A DNA stretch of 64,000 nucleotides from UBA9339 sp964535195 (GCA_964535195.1 CAZHSI010000003.1:1-64000), one strand, 5' to 3'. Numbered from the stretch's first letter, positions 25,975 to 34,959 are shown. Notes: a model not told the origin generated them from the letters alone. A program made the numbers and translations.

Positions 25975-26448
25975 TTAAACAATGCTAGAAATCAAATCAT
26001 CAATTAATTTTTTCTGGGTAACGTCGTTAACCTTTTGTTGTAAGATTTTCTCAGCCGCCGCAATTGCTAGCTCTGCTGTTTGTTGTTGCAGAAGGTTCTT
26101 GGCACTATTGGTTTCTTGTTCAATATCAATTTTAGCTTGGGCTAAAATTTGTGCCCGCTCTTCAGCAGCGCTAGCTTTGGTTTGCTCAAGCATATCGTTT
26201 GCTTGCTGTTTCGCCTGGTTGAGCATCAAAGAAGCCTCTGCCTTGGCTTTACGTAGTCGCTCAGAAACACTAGTTTGCACCAACGCCAACTCATGTTTAC
26301 CACGCTGCGCTGCCTCTAAACCAGCGGCTATTTTTTGCTGACGTTCTTCGAGCGCCTTAATTAAAGGCGGCCAAATATACTTCATCATCACCCAAACTAA
26401 AACAGCGAAGGTGAGCATCTCACCGAAAAGAGTTACATTAATATCCAT
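25975..26448 (-). CDS. atpF: ATP synthase Fo b subunit
   Basis: The 157-residue protein has one N-terminal membrane helix (MDINVTLFGEMLTFAVLVWV) with the family's short WPP turn (YIWPPLIKALEER), then a long charged Ala-rich helix that dimerises as the peripheral stalk. The size matches E. coli AtpF (156). It lies between atpE and the repeat-filled spacer. Confidence 0.96.
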   Translation of the reverse strand: MDINVTLFGEMLTFAVLVWVMMKYIWPPLIKALEERQQKIAAGLEAAQRGKHELALVQTSVSERLRKAKAEASLMLNQAKQQANDMLEQTKASAAEERAQILAQAKIDIEQETNSAKNLLQQQTAELAIAAAEKILQQKVNDVTQKKLIDDLISSIV

Positions 26449-26499
26449 AGACTTAAATTTAAGATTTATGGGGATCGATCACACGCATCCCAACTTTCT

Positions 26500-26811
26500 C
26501 TATGCTACCTTTTCAGCAGCAGCCTTAAGAATCTCTAACAAAAATGGATTCTTCCCAAATACTAATAATAATCCAGTAGCAACCGAAATTGCCGCAAAAG
26601 CATCAACTAATCCCGCCATTAAAAACATTCGCATCATTAATAACTGGGCTAATTCTGGTTGCCGTGCAGTACTTTCTAAAAACTTACCCCCTAACAACGA
26701 AAAGCCAATCGTAGTACCGATAGCCGCAACAGCAATCAATACGCCTGCAATAATCGCAGTAACAATTTGCATCTCTGTAACTAAACGAGCTAATTCCACA
26801 GTATCCTCCAA
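26500..26811 (-). CDS. atpE: ATP synthase Fo c subunit
   Basis: The 103-residue proteolipid has two membrane helices. The polar loop holds ARQPE (residues 49-53), and helix 2 holds the ion-carrying Asp70 in MAGLVDAFAAI. A single Asp in this setting, without the Na+-ligand pattern, indicates proton coupling. The N-terminus is about 15 residues longer than in E. coli, and the C-terminus ends with a short charged tail. Confidence 0.95.
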   Translation of the reverse strand: MEDTVELARLVTEMQIVTAIIAGVLIAVAAIGTTIGFSLLGGKFLESTARQPELAQLLMMRMFLMAGLVDAFAAISVATGLLLVFGKNPFLLEILKAAAEKVA

Positions 26812-26824
26812 TATAAGTTAAAAA

Positions 26825-27622
26825 CTAATGTTGTGACTCTTGCGCCATACTTAAATAAATAACCGTTAACATCATAAAAACAAAAGCTTGAATCGCGATA
26901 ATCAGCACGTGGAAAATCGCCCAAACTCCACCTACCGTCCACTGTAACCACCAAGGCATCGTCGCGATTAACAAAAAAATTAATTCACCCGCAAACATAT
27001 TACCAAAAAGTCGCAACGATAACGACAAAGGTTTTACGGCCTCTTCAATTACTCTAAAAATAAAATTTACGGGAAACAACCAAATACCAAAAGGGGTTGT
27101 CAAAATTTCTTTAGTAAAACCACGAACACCTTTAGTTTTGAAGTTATAAAATACCACCAATAAAAATACACTTAAAGATAAAGCGAATGTGAGGTTAGGA
27201 TCATCGGTAGGTAGCTCACGAAAATTGGTAATACCAAAATAAAGTAGTAAGCGTGGCATCAAATCAACGGGGACTAAGTCGTGGGCATTTAACAAAAAAA
27301 CCCAGGTAAAAACTGTTAAGGCAAGCGGCGCCATTAATAAACTCTTTCCAGGGTAGATGTCTTTAACTAAACGGTCTATCGCTTCAAAAAGCATCTCCAC
27401 CGCCACTTGTAACTTACTCGGCTTATCACTATTAAATTTTCTCGCGACAAGATAAAATATTCCTAGAAAGAATGCTCCTGTAATAAGAGAAACCGAAAAA
27501 GTATCGAGGTTCAGGGTCCAAAACCCACCATCACCAATCGTAAAAGTATGCAAGTTTAGCTGGTAATTACGTAAATGATGCTGAATATATTCAGACGCAT
27601 CTAGGTGTAAAAAATCAGTCAT
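26825..27622 (-). CDS. atpB: ATP synthase Fo a subunit
   Basis: The 265-residue membrane protein forms the proton half-channels. The essential Arg lies in LSLSLRLFGNMFAGELI, and the final helix has IQAFVFMMLTVIYLSMA. AGGAG precedes the ATG, and its start lies 8 bases inside the end of atpI. It interacts with the c-ring encoded just downstream. Confidence 0.96.
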   Translation of the reverse strand: MTDFLHLDASEYIQHHLRNYQLNLHTFTIGDGGFWTLNLDTFSVSLITGAFFLGIFYLVARKFNSDKPSKLQVAVEMLFEAIDRLVKDIYPGKSLLMAPLALTVFTWVFLLNAHDLVPVDLMPRLLLYFGITNFRELPTDDPNLTFALSLSVFLLVVFYNFKTKGVRGFTKEILTTPFGIWLFPVNFIFRVIEEAVKPLSLSLRLFGNMFAGELIFLLIATMPWWLQWTVGGVWAIFHVLIIAIQAFVFMMLTVIYLSMAQESQH

Positions 27623-27989
27623 TTTTCACTCCTACTTGCCAAGACTGCCAAAATGAAACCATTATCATAAAAACATAACCGCCCAAAAAACTCAAATAGT
27701 CAACATTCCATGCCCATAAAAATAAAGCAATGAGACTAAAACTCAATGCTAGTTTAATTGCTTCGCTCTGGAAAAAAGTTTTCAACACAGCTTTATTATC
27801 AAATACCTTACGCACGTGCCTTATTTTCCAAAAAAAATAGAGGCTAGGAATAAACCAAGCCCCACCACCTAACAATACAGAGGCAAAGCCTAGCCACCCT
27901 TTGATAAACACAAAACCCAAAGCCACGATCCCTAACAACAGTAGGTGCCACCAATATCTAGAACTTTTAAACAACGCCAGCTGATTCAT
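27615..27989 (-). CDS. atpI: ATP synthase accessory protein AtpI
   Basis: The 124-residue protein has four predicted membrane helices (for example LGGGAWFIPSLYFFWKI). AtpI proteins are the poorly conserved first genes of atp operons and help assemble the c-ring or transport Mg2+. The assignment rests on length, topology and position directly before atpB, with an 8-base overlap. Confidence 0.85.
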   Translation of the reverse strand: MNQLALFKSSRYWWHLLLLGIVALGFVFIKGWLGFASVLLGGGAWFIPSLYFFWKIRHVRKVFDNKAVLKTFFQSEAIKLALSFSLIALFLWAWNVDYLSFLGGYVFMIMVSFWQSWQVGVKND

Positions 27990-28025
27990 AACAATCTAGT
28001 ATATTTAGCAATCAATTACTTATAA

Positions 28026-29066
28026 TTACTTCTTAGTATCAACAATAATTAGGTGGGCACCGGGATATATTTTTAACTGCCCGGCGGTAACCACCACATC
28101 ACCAACCTTTAAGCCAGACCTCACCTCAACATTGTCGCTATCTTTTGCTCCCAGTACTATTTTAGTTTTTTCCGCCTTATCTCCAACCACTTTATATACA
28201 TAGGAACCATCCGGATCATAAACAATTGATGTTTGCGGAATAGTAATTACTTGTTGCTTAGAAAACTGGACCACAACATTAACAAATCCTCCAGGAATAA
28301 GCTTACCACTACTATTTGGCACATTGGCTCTTACCCCTAAAGTACGATTGTTAGGATTAATTAAGGACTCGGTCGCCTCAATTTGTCCACTAAAAGTCTC
28401 TTGGGGATAAGCATCAGTACTAAGCAATACCGTCTGCGAATTAGCAACTTTACTTTGATATACTTCCGGAATACTAAAATCTACTTTTAAAGGATCGACA
28501 GTTTGTAAACTTACAATGTTTTGACCACTAGTTACATAATCGCCTTCGTTAACCTGACTTAAGCCCAGCTTCCCCGCAAACGGTGCGGTAATCGTTGTCT
28601 GTCGTAATTTAGCCTGAATACCGTCAACACTGGCTTTAGCCGCATCATAATTAGACTGTGCCTGATCAAACTCTGCCTGCGAAATATCTTTTGTCTTATA
28701 TAAAGAAACAGCGCGGTCAAAATTTAACTTTTTAACCTTAAGTTCTGCCTGCGCTGCTACGAGATTTGCTTTAATCACATCGGGATTAATCTCGACTAAA
28801 GCTGCCCCCTTCCCCACCACATCGCCAGATTTAAAATAAACCTTAGTAATTCTTCCGGCAACTTCTGGTTTAACGATAATACCCGGGATAGAAATTAAAT
28901 TTCCTGTCGCCGTAATTTGTTCCGGCTTAGTAACAGTCTTAATCGTAACTGTCTCCACAACTACTGGCGGCATTTGTGCCGTTTTTTGGGCTTTTGCAGC
29001 CAAAAGCACACTCGGTGAAAAGAAATATATTACTAAACACACACCGACCATTACTCGTTTTAACAT
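28026..29066 (-). CDS. RND-type periplasmic adaptor (membrane fusion protein)
   Basis: The 346-residue protein has an N-terminal signal peptide (about 1-25, ending LLAAKA), a barrel-sandwich domain (PEVAGRITKVYFKSGDVVGK, returning at TITAPFAGKLGLSQVNEGDY), a short coiled-coil hairpin, and a C-terminal beta-barrel/membrane-proximal part (GLKVGDVVVTAGQLKIYPGA). This is the MexH/AcrA-like adaptor layout. The pump (7.3-10.3 kb) and TolC (10.3-12.0 kb) are encoded elsewhere, so it is probably their missing partner. The ATG at 29066 is chosen over a TTG two codons earlier. Confidence 0.92.
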   Translation of the reverse strand: MLKRVMVGVCLVIYFFSPSVLLAAKAQKTAQMPPVVVETVTIKTVTKPEQITATGNLISIPGIIVKPEVAGRITKVYFKSGDVVGKGAALVEINPDVIKANLVAAQAELKVKKLNFDRAVSLYKTKDISQAEFDQAQSNYDAAKASVDGIQAKLRQTTITAPFAGKLGLSQVNEGDYVTSGQNIVSLQTVDPLKVDFSIPEVYQSKVANSQTVLLSTDAYPQETFSGQIEATESLINPNNRTLGVRANVPNSSGKLIPGGFVNVVVQFSKQQVITIPQTSIVYDPDGSYVYKVVGDKAEKTKIVLGAKDSDNVEVRSGLKVGDVVVTAGQLKIYPGAHLIIVDTKK

Positions 29067-29170
29067 AATCAAATAACCTTAAGTTTTTATTTACTATAAC
29101 CGTAACTACTCACTCCATCGCCATAAGGGGGGCTTTTTATGAGGTAAGACAATCCAAAAAAACTTGAAAA

Positions 29171-29216
29171 GCATTGGATTGCTTCGTCACTCGCTATGAC
29201 GGCCAGAGCAGTTACC
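29171..29216 (-). repeat. Interspersed repeat overlapping the 3' end of the HD-GYP gene
   Basis: Minus-strand reading gives AGGTAACTGCTCTGG, CCGTCATAGCGAGTGACG and AAGCAATCC, the style of the common GTCATTGCGAGCGAAGCAATCC repeats, and it shares GGTAACT(G/A)CTC with units at 31.26 and 33.4 kb. It contributes the TAA stop of the neighbouring gene. Confidence 0.6.
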
Positions 29217-30456
29217 TATAACGCTCACTAATTGAGTTAATTACCTCAATACAACTCACAAAAGCCTTCACTACCTCAGGATCAAATTGCTTACCAGACT
29301 CAGCTAAAATAATTGCCACCGCCTGATCCTTGGTCGCCTGATCAGGAATTACCGTACCTTTGGTAGAAACAAATTTAAAAGTAAGTGTATCATAAGTATT
29401 AGCTACTGCCACCACTCGTGCATAAATAGAAATCTCTTCCCCACTCTTACCAAAAGCCTTCCCATCGCCTTTATCATAACCAGGCAAGGGCAAACCAGTA
29501 TCAACATTAACATGCCCAGGATAACCAGCACCATCCCATCTTTCATGATGCCCCAAAGCAATCACCCGTGCCATTTCTTCAAACGATGAGTATATATCAG
29601 TAAAAAGCCTAGCACCATACACAGTATGCTTCTGCATAATATTAAGCTCTTCAGCTGATAATTCGCCATCTTTTTTTAAGATATCATCAGGTACCGCTGT
29701 TTTTCCAATATCATGAAACATCGCTGCCATTCTTAAGGTATCACGGTTATGTTGCATTTCTCTTTCCGGAACCCCTTTTTTAAGCGCCCAAGCCTCATAA
29801 ATTTCAACCGCATAAGCAGCAACCCGCTCAGCGTGCAAAGCAGTTTCACTAGGAGCGCGTAACTCAATCATCTTATTCATACGCACAATCATAGAACGCA
29901 TCATTTTAGCGTGGCTAATTGCTATCGCTGCACTATCAGCAAATAGTTGCACTATGGCTTCTTCCGCAGCAGTAAAATATCTGATAGTTTTATCTAAGTT
30001 AAGCGCATTAATTAACTGGATCACCCCAACCACTTTGCCATCAGACATTTTAATGGGTACTGATAGCATCGACTGGGTACGATAACCGGTAGCCTCGTCA
30101 AAATGCTTATCAAAAGAATATGGCTGATAATCGTTAATACGATAAGCATCAGCAATATTAACCGTCATCCCGGTATGAGCTACATAACCAGCTATTGACT
30201 TATTGTTTATTTGGATACTAAAAGTAGAATAAATCAACTTCTTCCCAAAAGGTAGTTTTTTTTGTAAGGTAGCATTTTGCGTATAACTAAACTGCAGTGC
30301 TGCTCCTTCAACAAGATAAATCGACCCAGCATCGGCACCGACAATGTTCCTTACTTCCGTTAACATATGTTCAAGCAACATGTCGATATCTTGGATTTGC
30401 AAGAGTCCATGAGTGGTTTTTAAAACCTTGTCAAACTTAGTTGGGTCAGTAATCAT
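29212..30456 (-). CDS. GAF domain HD-GYP cyclic-di-GMP phosphodiesterase
   Basis: The 414-residue protein has an N-terminal GAF sensor (about 20-180, ending in a helix that continues into the catalytic part) and a C-terminal HD-GYP domain. Metal-binding motifs are present: HAERVAAYA (208-216), FHDIGK (247-252), KHTVYGARLF (276-285) and HHERWDGAGYP (303-313). HD-GYP enzymes hydrolyse c-di-GMP to GMP or pGpG. All key residues are present, so it is probably active. There is no membrane segment, so it is cytoplasmic. What the GAF domain binds is unknown. Confidence 0.94.
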   Translation of the reverse strand: MITDPTKFDKVLKTTHGLLQIQDIDMLLEHMLTEVRNIVGADAGSIYLVEGAALQFSYTQNATLQKKLPFGKKLIYSTFSIQINNKSIAGYVAHTGMTVNIADAYRINDYQPYSFDKHFDEATGYRTQSMLSVPIKMSDGKVVGVIQLINALNLDKTIRYFTAAEEAIVQLFADSAAIAISHAKMMRSMIVRMNKMIELRAPSETALHAERVAAYAVEIYEAWALKKGVPEREMQHNRDTLRMAAMFHDIGKTAVPDDILKKDGELSAEELNIMQKHTVYGARLFTDIYSSFEEMARVIALGHHERWDGAGYPGHVNVDTGLPLPGYDKGDGKAFGKSGEEISIYARVVAVANTYDTLTFKFVSTKGTVIPDQATKDQAVAIILAESGKQFDPEVVKAFVSCIEVINSISERYR

Positions 30457-30606
30457 TTTGCTTATTCCACGTTGTATCTTGTAACGTAGGATACTAACAT
30501 AAATTCTGCATCTTCAGAAGATTAAGAAACCATTGCCAACTGTTTCTAAAGATAAATTTTAGATAACCAATAATTCAGCTACAATAACCGCTTGAAAAAC
30601 ATGGCC

Positions 30607-31161
30607 TTATGTCTGAATTAGATAACTTTTGACTAATCCCGTAGTTTTTTGCCGCAGAATATGCCAAGAACCTGGCACTACAGTACTAACGTCTACAGCT
30701 TTTTCTGTTTCAATATATACCAAAGCACCCTTTGCCAAATAACCACCAGCTAATAGTTTCTCACAAGCAGGCTTTACTAGCCCATAATTAAATGGTGGGT
30801 CTAAAAATAAAATATCAAAAGGCTGCTGAGGAACTTTTTTTAAACGCTCAGGAATTTTAGCACAATAAAAATCGACATTATCTGCTCCTAGTAATTTAGC
30901 ATTTTCTACTAGCTTTTTTACAACCTTTACTGAAGCATCTACCATAACAACTTTCTTTGCCCCGCGTGACAAAGCCTCAAAACCTAAAGCCCCGCTGCCC
31001 GCAAATAAATCAAGGCAAGCAGCATCGACTATAGCTTGGGAAAGCCAATTGAAAAGGGTCTCACGAGTAACGTTCGTAGTAGGTCTAACCCCTTTTAGTG
31101 GCAAAAAATTAATTTTACGACTACGCCATTTACCACCAATAATACGTAAACTTGATTGCAT
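30607..31161 (-). CDS. rsmD: 16S rRNA (guanine966-N2)-methyltransferase RsmD
   Basis: The 184-residue Rossmann-fold methyltransferase has an N-terminal RIIGGKWRSRKINF, the SAM loop DLFAGSGALGFEALSRGA and the catalytic DPPFNYG. The start is set at the ATG at 31161, not a TTG five codons earlier. It is divergent from ftsY, as in E. coli, with family B repeat material in between. Confidence 0.95.
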   Translation of the reverse strand: MQSSLRIIGGKWRSRKINFLPLKGVRPTTNVTRETLFNWLSQAIVDAACLDLFAGSGALGFEALSRGAKKVVMVDASVKVVKKLVENAKLLGADNVDFYCAKIPERLKKVPQQPFDILFLDPPFNYGLVKPACEKLLAGGYLAKGALVYIETEKAVDVSTVVPGSWHILRQKTTGLVKSYLIQT

Positions 31162-31258
31162 GCAATAATCATACAAGGCATAGCTAAAGTGAGCAAGCTG
31201 GGATGACTTTTAGGACCAAAAGATTCCTTTTAGACAAATTTGCAGTTATACTTTTCAG

Positions 31259-31335
31259 GTAACTACTCACATGGCTATTATCGCTCTAGTCTATAGCGTA
31301 GATGTATCACCCGACTTGATCGGGTAATCGCACCA
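31259..31335 (+). repeat. Family B palindromic repeat, copy 2
   Basis: AGGTAACTACTCACATGGCT, then CTATAGCG, then the palindrome TCACCCGACTTGATCGGGT (31310-31328). It matches the 16.7 kb copy in order and spacing. It lies in the divergent rsmD/ftsY promoter region. Confidence 0.7.
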
Positions 31336-31407
31336 TGACAAAGCGTGTGAATAGCTGCATTTTTAGACTATTAAAAAGGTTTCAGCCTAAAGTAACACGC
31401 AGAAATT

Positions 31408-32382
31408 ATGTTTAACATTTTCAAAAAAAACAAAGCACAAAAAGTGGCTGATAAACAACCACAAAGCAGCGCCATTTCGGGTTTATTTCGTGGTCTAAAA
31501 CGAACCCGTGACGCTTTTACTCACGGTATTTTTGGGATCTTTTCTAGCAAAGATAAAATCAACCCCCAGACCCTTGAAGAATTAGAAGTAAAATTACTTA
31601 CCTCTGACGTCGGCGTGACCGTTACTAAACAAATTATTGACCAACTAAAATTGGATTTAAAACACGAACCGACTATCACGCCAGAAACCATATTAGCAAC
31701 TATTAAAAACCAGCTAGAAAATATTCTTGAACCATGCAACCAACCACTAGTAATTACGAAAAATACTCGACCATTTGTCGTTTTACTTGTTGGCGTAAAT
31801 GGCTCTGGTAAAACGACCACCATTGGCAAATTAGCTAAAAAACTCCAAGAGGATAACCATAAAGTCATGCTGGCAGCTGGCGATACTTTTCGTGCTGCTG
31901 CTATCGAACAATTAAAAGTCTGGGGTGAACGTAACCAAGTCCCGGTCATCGCCCAACAAACTGGCTCTGATAGTGCAGCAGTAATCTATGATGCTTACCA
32001 GGCAGCAAAAGCACGTGATATTGATGTCTTAATCGCGGACACCGCTGGTAGACTACACACACACCACGGCTTTATGGCAGAATTAAAAAAAATTAAAAAA
32101 ATTATCCAAAAAATCGATCCTGCTGCCCCCCACGAAGTGCTCTTGGTTTTAGACGCCACCATTGGTCAAAACGCTTTAACGCAAGTGAAACAGTTTAACG
32201 AAATGATCGGGGTTACAGGAATTTGTCTAACGAAGCTTGATGGCACAGCCAAAGGTGGTACAATTTTTGCCATTGCGAAAGAAACCAAAATCCCCATTCG
32301 TTTTATCGGTGTTGGAGAAAGTATCGAGGACTTAAAAACTTTCGATGCCAAAAATTTTATTACAGCCCTATTTGGTGAATAA
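31408..32382 (+). CDS. ftsY: Signal recognition particle receptor FtsY
   Basis: The 324-residue SRP GTPase docks ribosome-SRP complexes at the membrane. It has an NG domain with P-loop GVNGSGKTTTIGKLA (near residue 130), DTAGR, TKLDGTAKGG and the closing GVGESIEDLKTFDA. The acidic A domain typical of E. coli FtsY is reduced to a short basic leader. The ftsX gene follows two bases after the stop; the usual intervening ftsE is absent. Confidence 0.96.
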   Translation: MFNIFKKNKAQKVADKQPQSSAISGLFRGLKRTRDAFTHGIFGIFSSKDKINPQTLEELEVKLLTSDVGVTVTKQIIDQLKLDLKHEPTITPETILATIKNQLENILEPCNQPLVITKNTRPFVVLLVGVNGSGKTTTIGKLAKKLQEDNHKVMLAAGDTFRAAAIEQLKVWGERNQVPVIAQQTGSDSAAVIYDAYQAAKARDIDVLIADTAGRLHTHHGFMAELKKIKKIIQKIDPAAPHEVLLVLDATIGQNALTQVKQFNEMIGVTGICLTKLDGTAKGGTIFAIAKETKIPIRFIGVGESIEDLKTFDAKNFITALFGE

Positions 32383-32384
32383 CT

Positions 32385-33260
32385 ATGCTATTTAATATTT
32401 TTAGATCCCCTAAAAAAACCGACCACCTGTTGAATCTTACCCTAGGTTTAAAACAGATTCTCTTTACCCCAATTGCCAGTGCGAGCATTGCTCTCATATT
32501 CACCTTCGCGCTCTTCTTAATAGCTGCCTTTTCATTGTTACAGAGCAATAAAAATGCTATTCATGACCATTGGAATGCTAGCGCACAAATCTCGCTTCAT
32601 CTCAAAAAAAATATTCAACAAGAAACCGCTGCGGCGCTACTGCAAAAATTACAAAAAAATCCCGTGATAACCAAAGTCGAATTAATCCAACCAAATGACG
32701 GTATAAAAACTTTTGCCGAAAACACCGAACTTAAAGCCTTGCTATCTAACCTCAAAAATAATCCTCTCCCCACAGTAATCATCATTCAACCACAATTAAA
32801 AGTTTTAACCAAAAATTTAGCCGTTGAATTCATAGAAGAGTTAAAAAAACAACCAGAGGTTGTTACTGTTAGTGCCGACATAGAGTGGCTTGCGCATAGT
32901 TATAATTGGTTAAATCTCTGGGATGGCTTAGCTACGATTTTCCTTTTTATCTTAGCCATAAACATGTTTATGGTAGTAGGCGGTATTAGTTACTTCGCCG
33001 CATGGGCTTTTAGCACCAAGCAGCATATCGCTAAAAATATCTTGCCCTACCAGTTTGCTTGGTATGGTTTGTTTGGAGGCTTACTATCGCTAATACTAGT
33101 ACGAACAATTATAGTAACATTACTCCATCAAGAGATCTTGACGCAGGGGCTAAGCGCTAGCTTTGGCTTGTTAATTATACTTAGTGGCCCGTTACTTGGT
33201 TTTATTGTGACTAAAATCGCCGTATATCGAAAAGGGCAAAAAGTTATGAATTTTAAGTAA
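32385..33260 (+). CDS. ftsX: Cell division protein FtsX (without adjacent FtsE)
   Basis: The 291-residue protein has the FtsX topology: a cytoplasmic N-terminus, one membrane helix (about 25-47), a periplasmic domain, then three C-terminal helices (about 178-285). FtsX works with the ATPase FtsE to activate septal peptidoglycan amidases. Here it follows ftsY directly, two bases after its stop, where ftsE normally lies. The PE-type coupling sequence could be retained for a distant FtsE, or FtsX may act without it. Identity rests on topology, length and position. Confidence 0.82.
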   Translation: MLFNIFRSPKKTDHLLNLTLGLKQILFTPIASASIALIFTFALFLIAAFSLLQSNKNAIHDHWNASAQISLHLKKNIQQETAAALLQKLQKNPVITKVELIQPNDGIKTFAENTELKALLSNLKNNPLPTVIIIQPQLKVLTKNLAVEFIEELKKQPEVVTVSADIEWLAHSYNWLNLWDGLATIFLFILAINMFMVVGGISYFAAWAFSTKQHIAKNILPYQFAWYGLFGGLLSLILVRTIIVTLLHQEILTQGLSASFGLLIILSGPLLGFIVTKIAVYRKGQKVMNFK

Positions 33261-33382
33261 GTATCACTTCTTGAACACCCTCGTTGGTATAAAGAACATA
33301 TGGCATTGAATTAACCTCGCTATTTTGGTTAATTGTCCTCTCCTATTAATCTATTAGCCCATGGCCCCTACGAGACAAGCGA

Positions 33383-33418
33383 AGCTCGCCGCAGGATGAT
33401 GAAGGGAGAGCAGTTACC
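33383..33418 (-). repeat. Family B-related repeat fragment
   Basis: Minus-strand AGGTAACTGCTCTCCC followed by GCGGCGAGCTTCGCTTG, sharing its first 12 bases with the repeat at 29.2 kb. It lies between ftsX and gcvH. Confidence 0.45.
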
Positions 33419-33427
33419 TGCTACAAA

Positions 33428-33811
33428 CTAATGAGCCAACCCAGCTAAATATTTTTCATAAGTCGCCACATCCATGAGTGTTTCTAATTCTTTAGGGTTA
33501 GATGGTTTAAGTTTAAATAACCACCCGCCACTCTCCGCTTCTTTATTAAGCAACTCAGGTTTAGCAACCACCTCAGCATTTACCGCAACCACTTCACCGC
33601 TAAGTGGTGAATACACATCAGAAGCCGATTTAACCGACTCCACTACGGCACACTCTTTACCCATAATGACCATCTCCCCTGGCTCAGGTTGCTCCACAAA
33701 CACCATATCACCAAACGCGTGCTGCGCATGATCGGTAATGCCAATCGTTACCATACCATCGTTTTCTAAACGCACCCACTCGTGAGTTTTGGTAAATCTC
33801 ATTTCAGCCAT
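33428..33811 (-). CDS. gcvH: Glycine cleavage system H protein
   Basis: The 127-residue lipoyl carrier has the lipoyl-lysine Lys61 in VVESVKSASDVYSP, the family N-terminus RFTKTHEWV, and the C-terminal ESGGWLFKLK. It shuttles the aminomethyl group between GcvP, GcvT and L protein. GGGGAAGAG precedes the ATG. No gcvT or gcvP is beside it, although they are usually clustered. LipB at 5 kb would supply its octanoyl group. Confidence 0.95.
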   Translation of the reverse strand: MAEMRFTKTHEWVRLENDGMVTIGITDHAQHAFGDMVFVEQPEPGEMVIMGKECAVVESVKSASDVYSPLSGEVVAVNAEVVAKPELLNKEAESGGWLFKLKPSNPKELETLMDVATYEKYLAGLAH

Positions 33812-33899
33812 ACTCTTCCCCTTACATTTAAATTAAAAATTATTTTTACCATCTTTGATAAATGGTAGTTTAATAACCTTGTAATGCCCCCATTAATCA

Positions 33900-34205
33900 A
33901 GCAGCAGCCAAGAGAATTTTCTCCAGTTCTTGTTTTTCAACAAGTAGTCGGTGTTTTGTATTTTAACGATGAGTGTAAATATTCGTTGTTATAATACTCA
34001 ACCCAACTATCCAAATTAACAAAAAAATCTTACAGGCTTCACCACTCATTAACCCACACTAATTCTTCCTTTAAAATTCTCATTAATCGTTTTCTAAAAA
34101 TAACTGTTTCTGATCGTCTTTGGCTTGATCAAAAACCTCGTGGCCTTCTGTAAAAAGCTGGCCTCGATTTATACTCAGCACATATTTCTGCTACAGCCGC
34201 TGCTA
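33900..34205 (-). pseudogene. Remnant of an IS3/IS481-type transposase C-terminus
   Basis: Read on the minus strand in shifting frames: AAVAEICAEYKSRPAFYRR, then RKRLMRILKEELVWVNEW, then VNLDSWVEYYNNEYLHSSL followed by KYKTP. The last piece is the hallmark rve_3 end of IS3-group integrase-type transposases (W-x-x-x-YN...H-S-x-L-x-Y-x-TP). At least two frameshifts and several stops break it. It starts the accessory islet after gcvH. Confidence 0.7.
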
Positions 34206-34375
34206 ACCATGGAAAGCGCAGCGAAGGTTAGTAGTCCGAGGTAAGCGCGCCTTGAAGGGCGTTGTTTGCCCGTAAAGGCATCGCGCCGTAAAGTCATTTG
34301 AGAGACGGCTGCGAAGTATGCGAAGTACACGAAGCGCCGTTGACGAGGACGGCCGAGGCGCGCGTAGCACTATAT

Positions 34376-34450
34376 GTGTCGCGGCCATGCGAGCGGATTT
34401 TAGGGGCCACGATAGCCTAAAATCTATAGCGTGCATAGCGACACGCTTTT
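34376..34450 (+). terminator. Large nested stem-loop with T tail
   Basis: GTGTCGC (34376-34382) pairs with GCGACAC (34437-34443), ATGC with GCAT just inside, and an inner stem GATTTTAGG/CCTAAAATC encloses the loop. TTTTTT follows after GC. It ends a GC-rich stretch (about 34200-34450) that is unlike the AT-rich surroundings and may be a small structured RNA. No gene for it to terminate is apparent on this strand. Confidence 0.5.
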
Positions 34451-34569
34451 TTGCCTTTTAAACCCTCTAAGACAACCAACCATTTGGTTTTACCATTCCC
34501 TCTCCGCTTCATCGAGCATACCCTCATTTTTTCTCTTAGCTAACCTCTTGCTTTAATGGGGAGCAATAT

Positions 34570-34959
34570 ACCCAAGCTCAACTCCAAATATCTGTACTGC
34601 ACCCAGTTATGGACGTTTGATAGCTTAAATAAAATCCTCTCATGGCCATCAACCGCACAACATCATCAAGGCTAACTTTAAACCTGTAATAATAATTAAC
34701 CGCCATCATAACTACTTCAGTTGGATATTCAATAAAATTTAATTTTGTTCCCGCACGCTCATTATATTGTTTTCCACAGTTAGAACATCGATATTGTTCG
34801 TAAACCAAGAAAGTTTTCTTTGTCATTTTACGTGTACTTTTTGATTGGCAGCGGGGTAGTTCATTTTAAATCATCTCCATTTATAAAGTCAGAGATGATA
34901 ATTTCGGGCAACTTTTTGAGCAAATTAGAAGTCGGAACTCAGTTTTTGACAAAACCCTT
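34570..34959 (-). pseudogene. IS6-like transposase remnant, copy 1 (N-terminal part)
   Basis: From the ATG at 34826 it encodes a zinc-ribbon start (YRCSNCGKQYNERAGT) and the helix-turn-helix part (IEYPTEVVMMAVNYYYRFKV, MAMRGFYLSYQT) of an IS6-like transposase, then ends. The DDE domain is missing. The outer end on this strand begins GGGTTTTGTCAAAAACTGAG (about 34958-34939), matching the IS terminus seen near 37.83 kb. This end abuts the stop codon of the radical SAM gene. Confidence 0.8.

Noticed and set aside
34203..34436. 77-residue ORF in the GC-rich segment
   Set aside because: Arg/Ala-rich reading of structured GC-rich DNA, no RBS, no recognisable domain.
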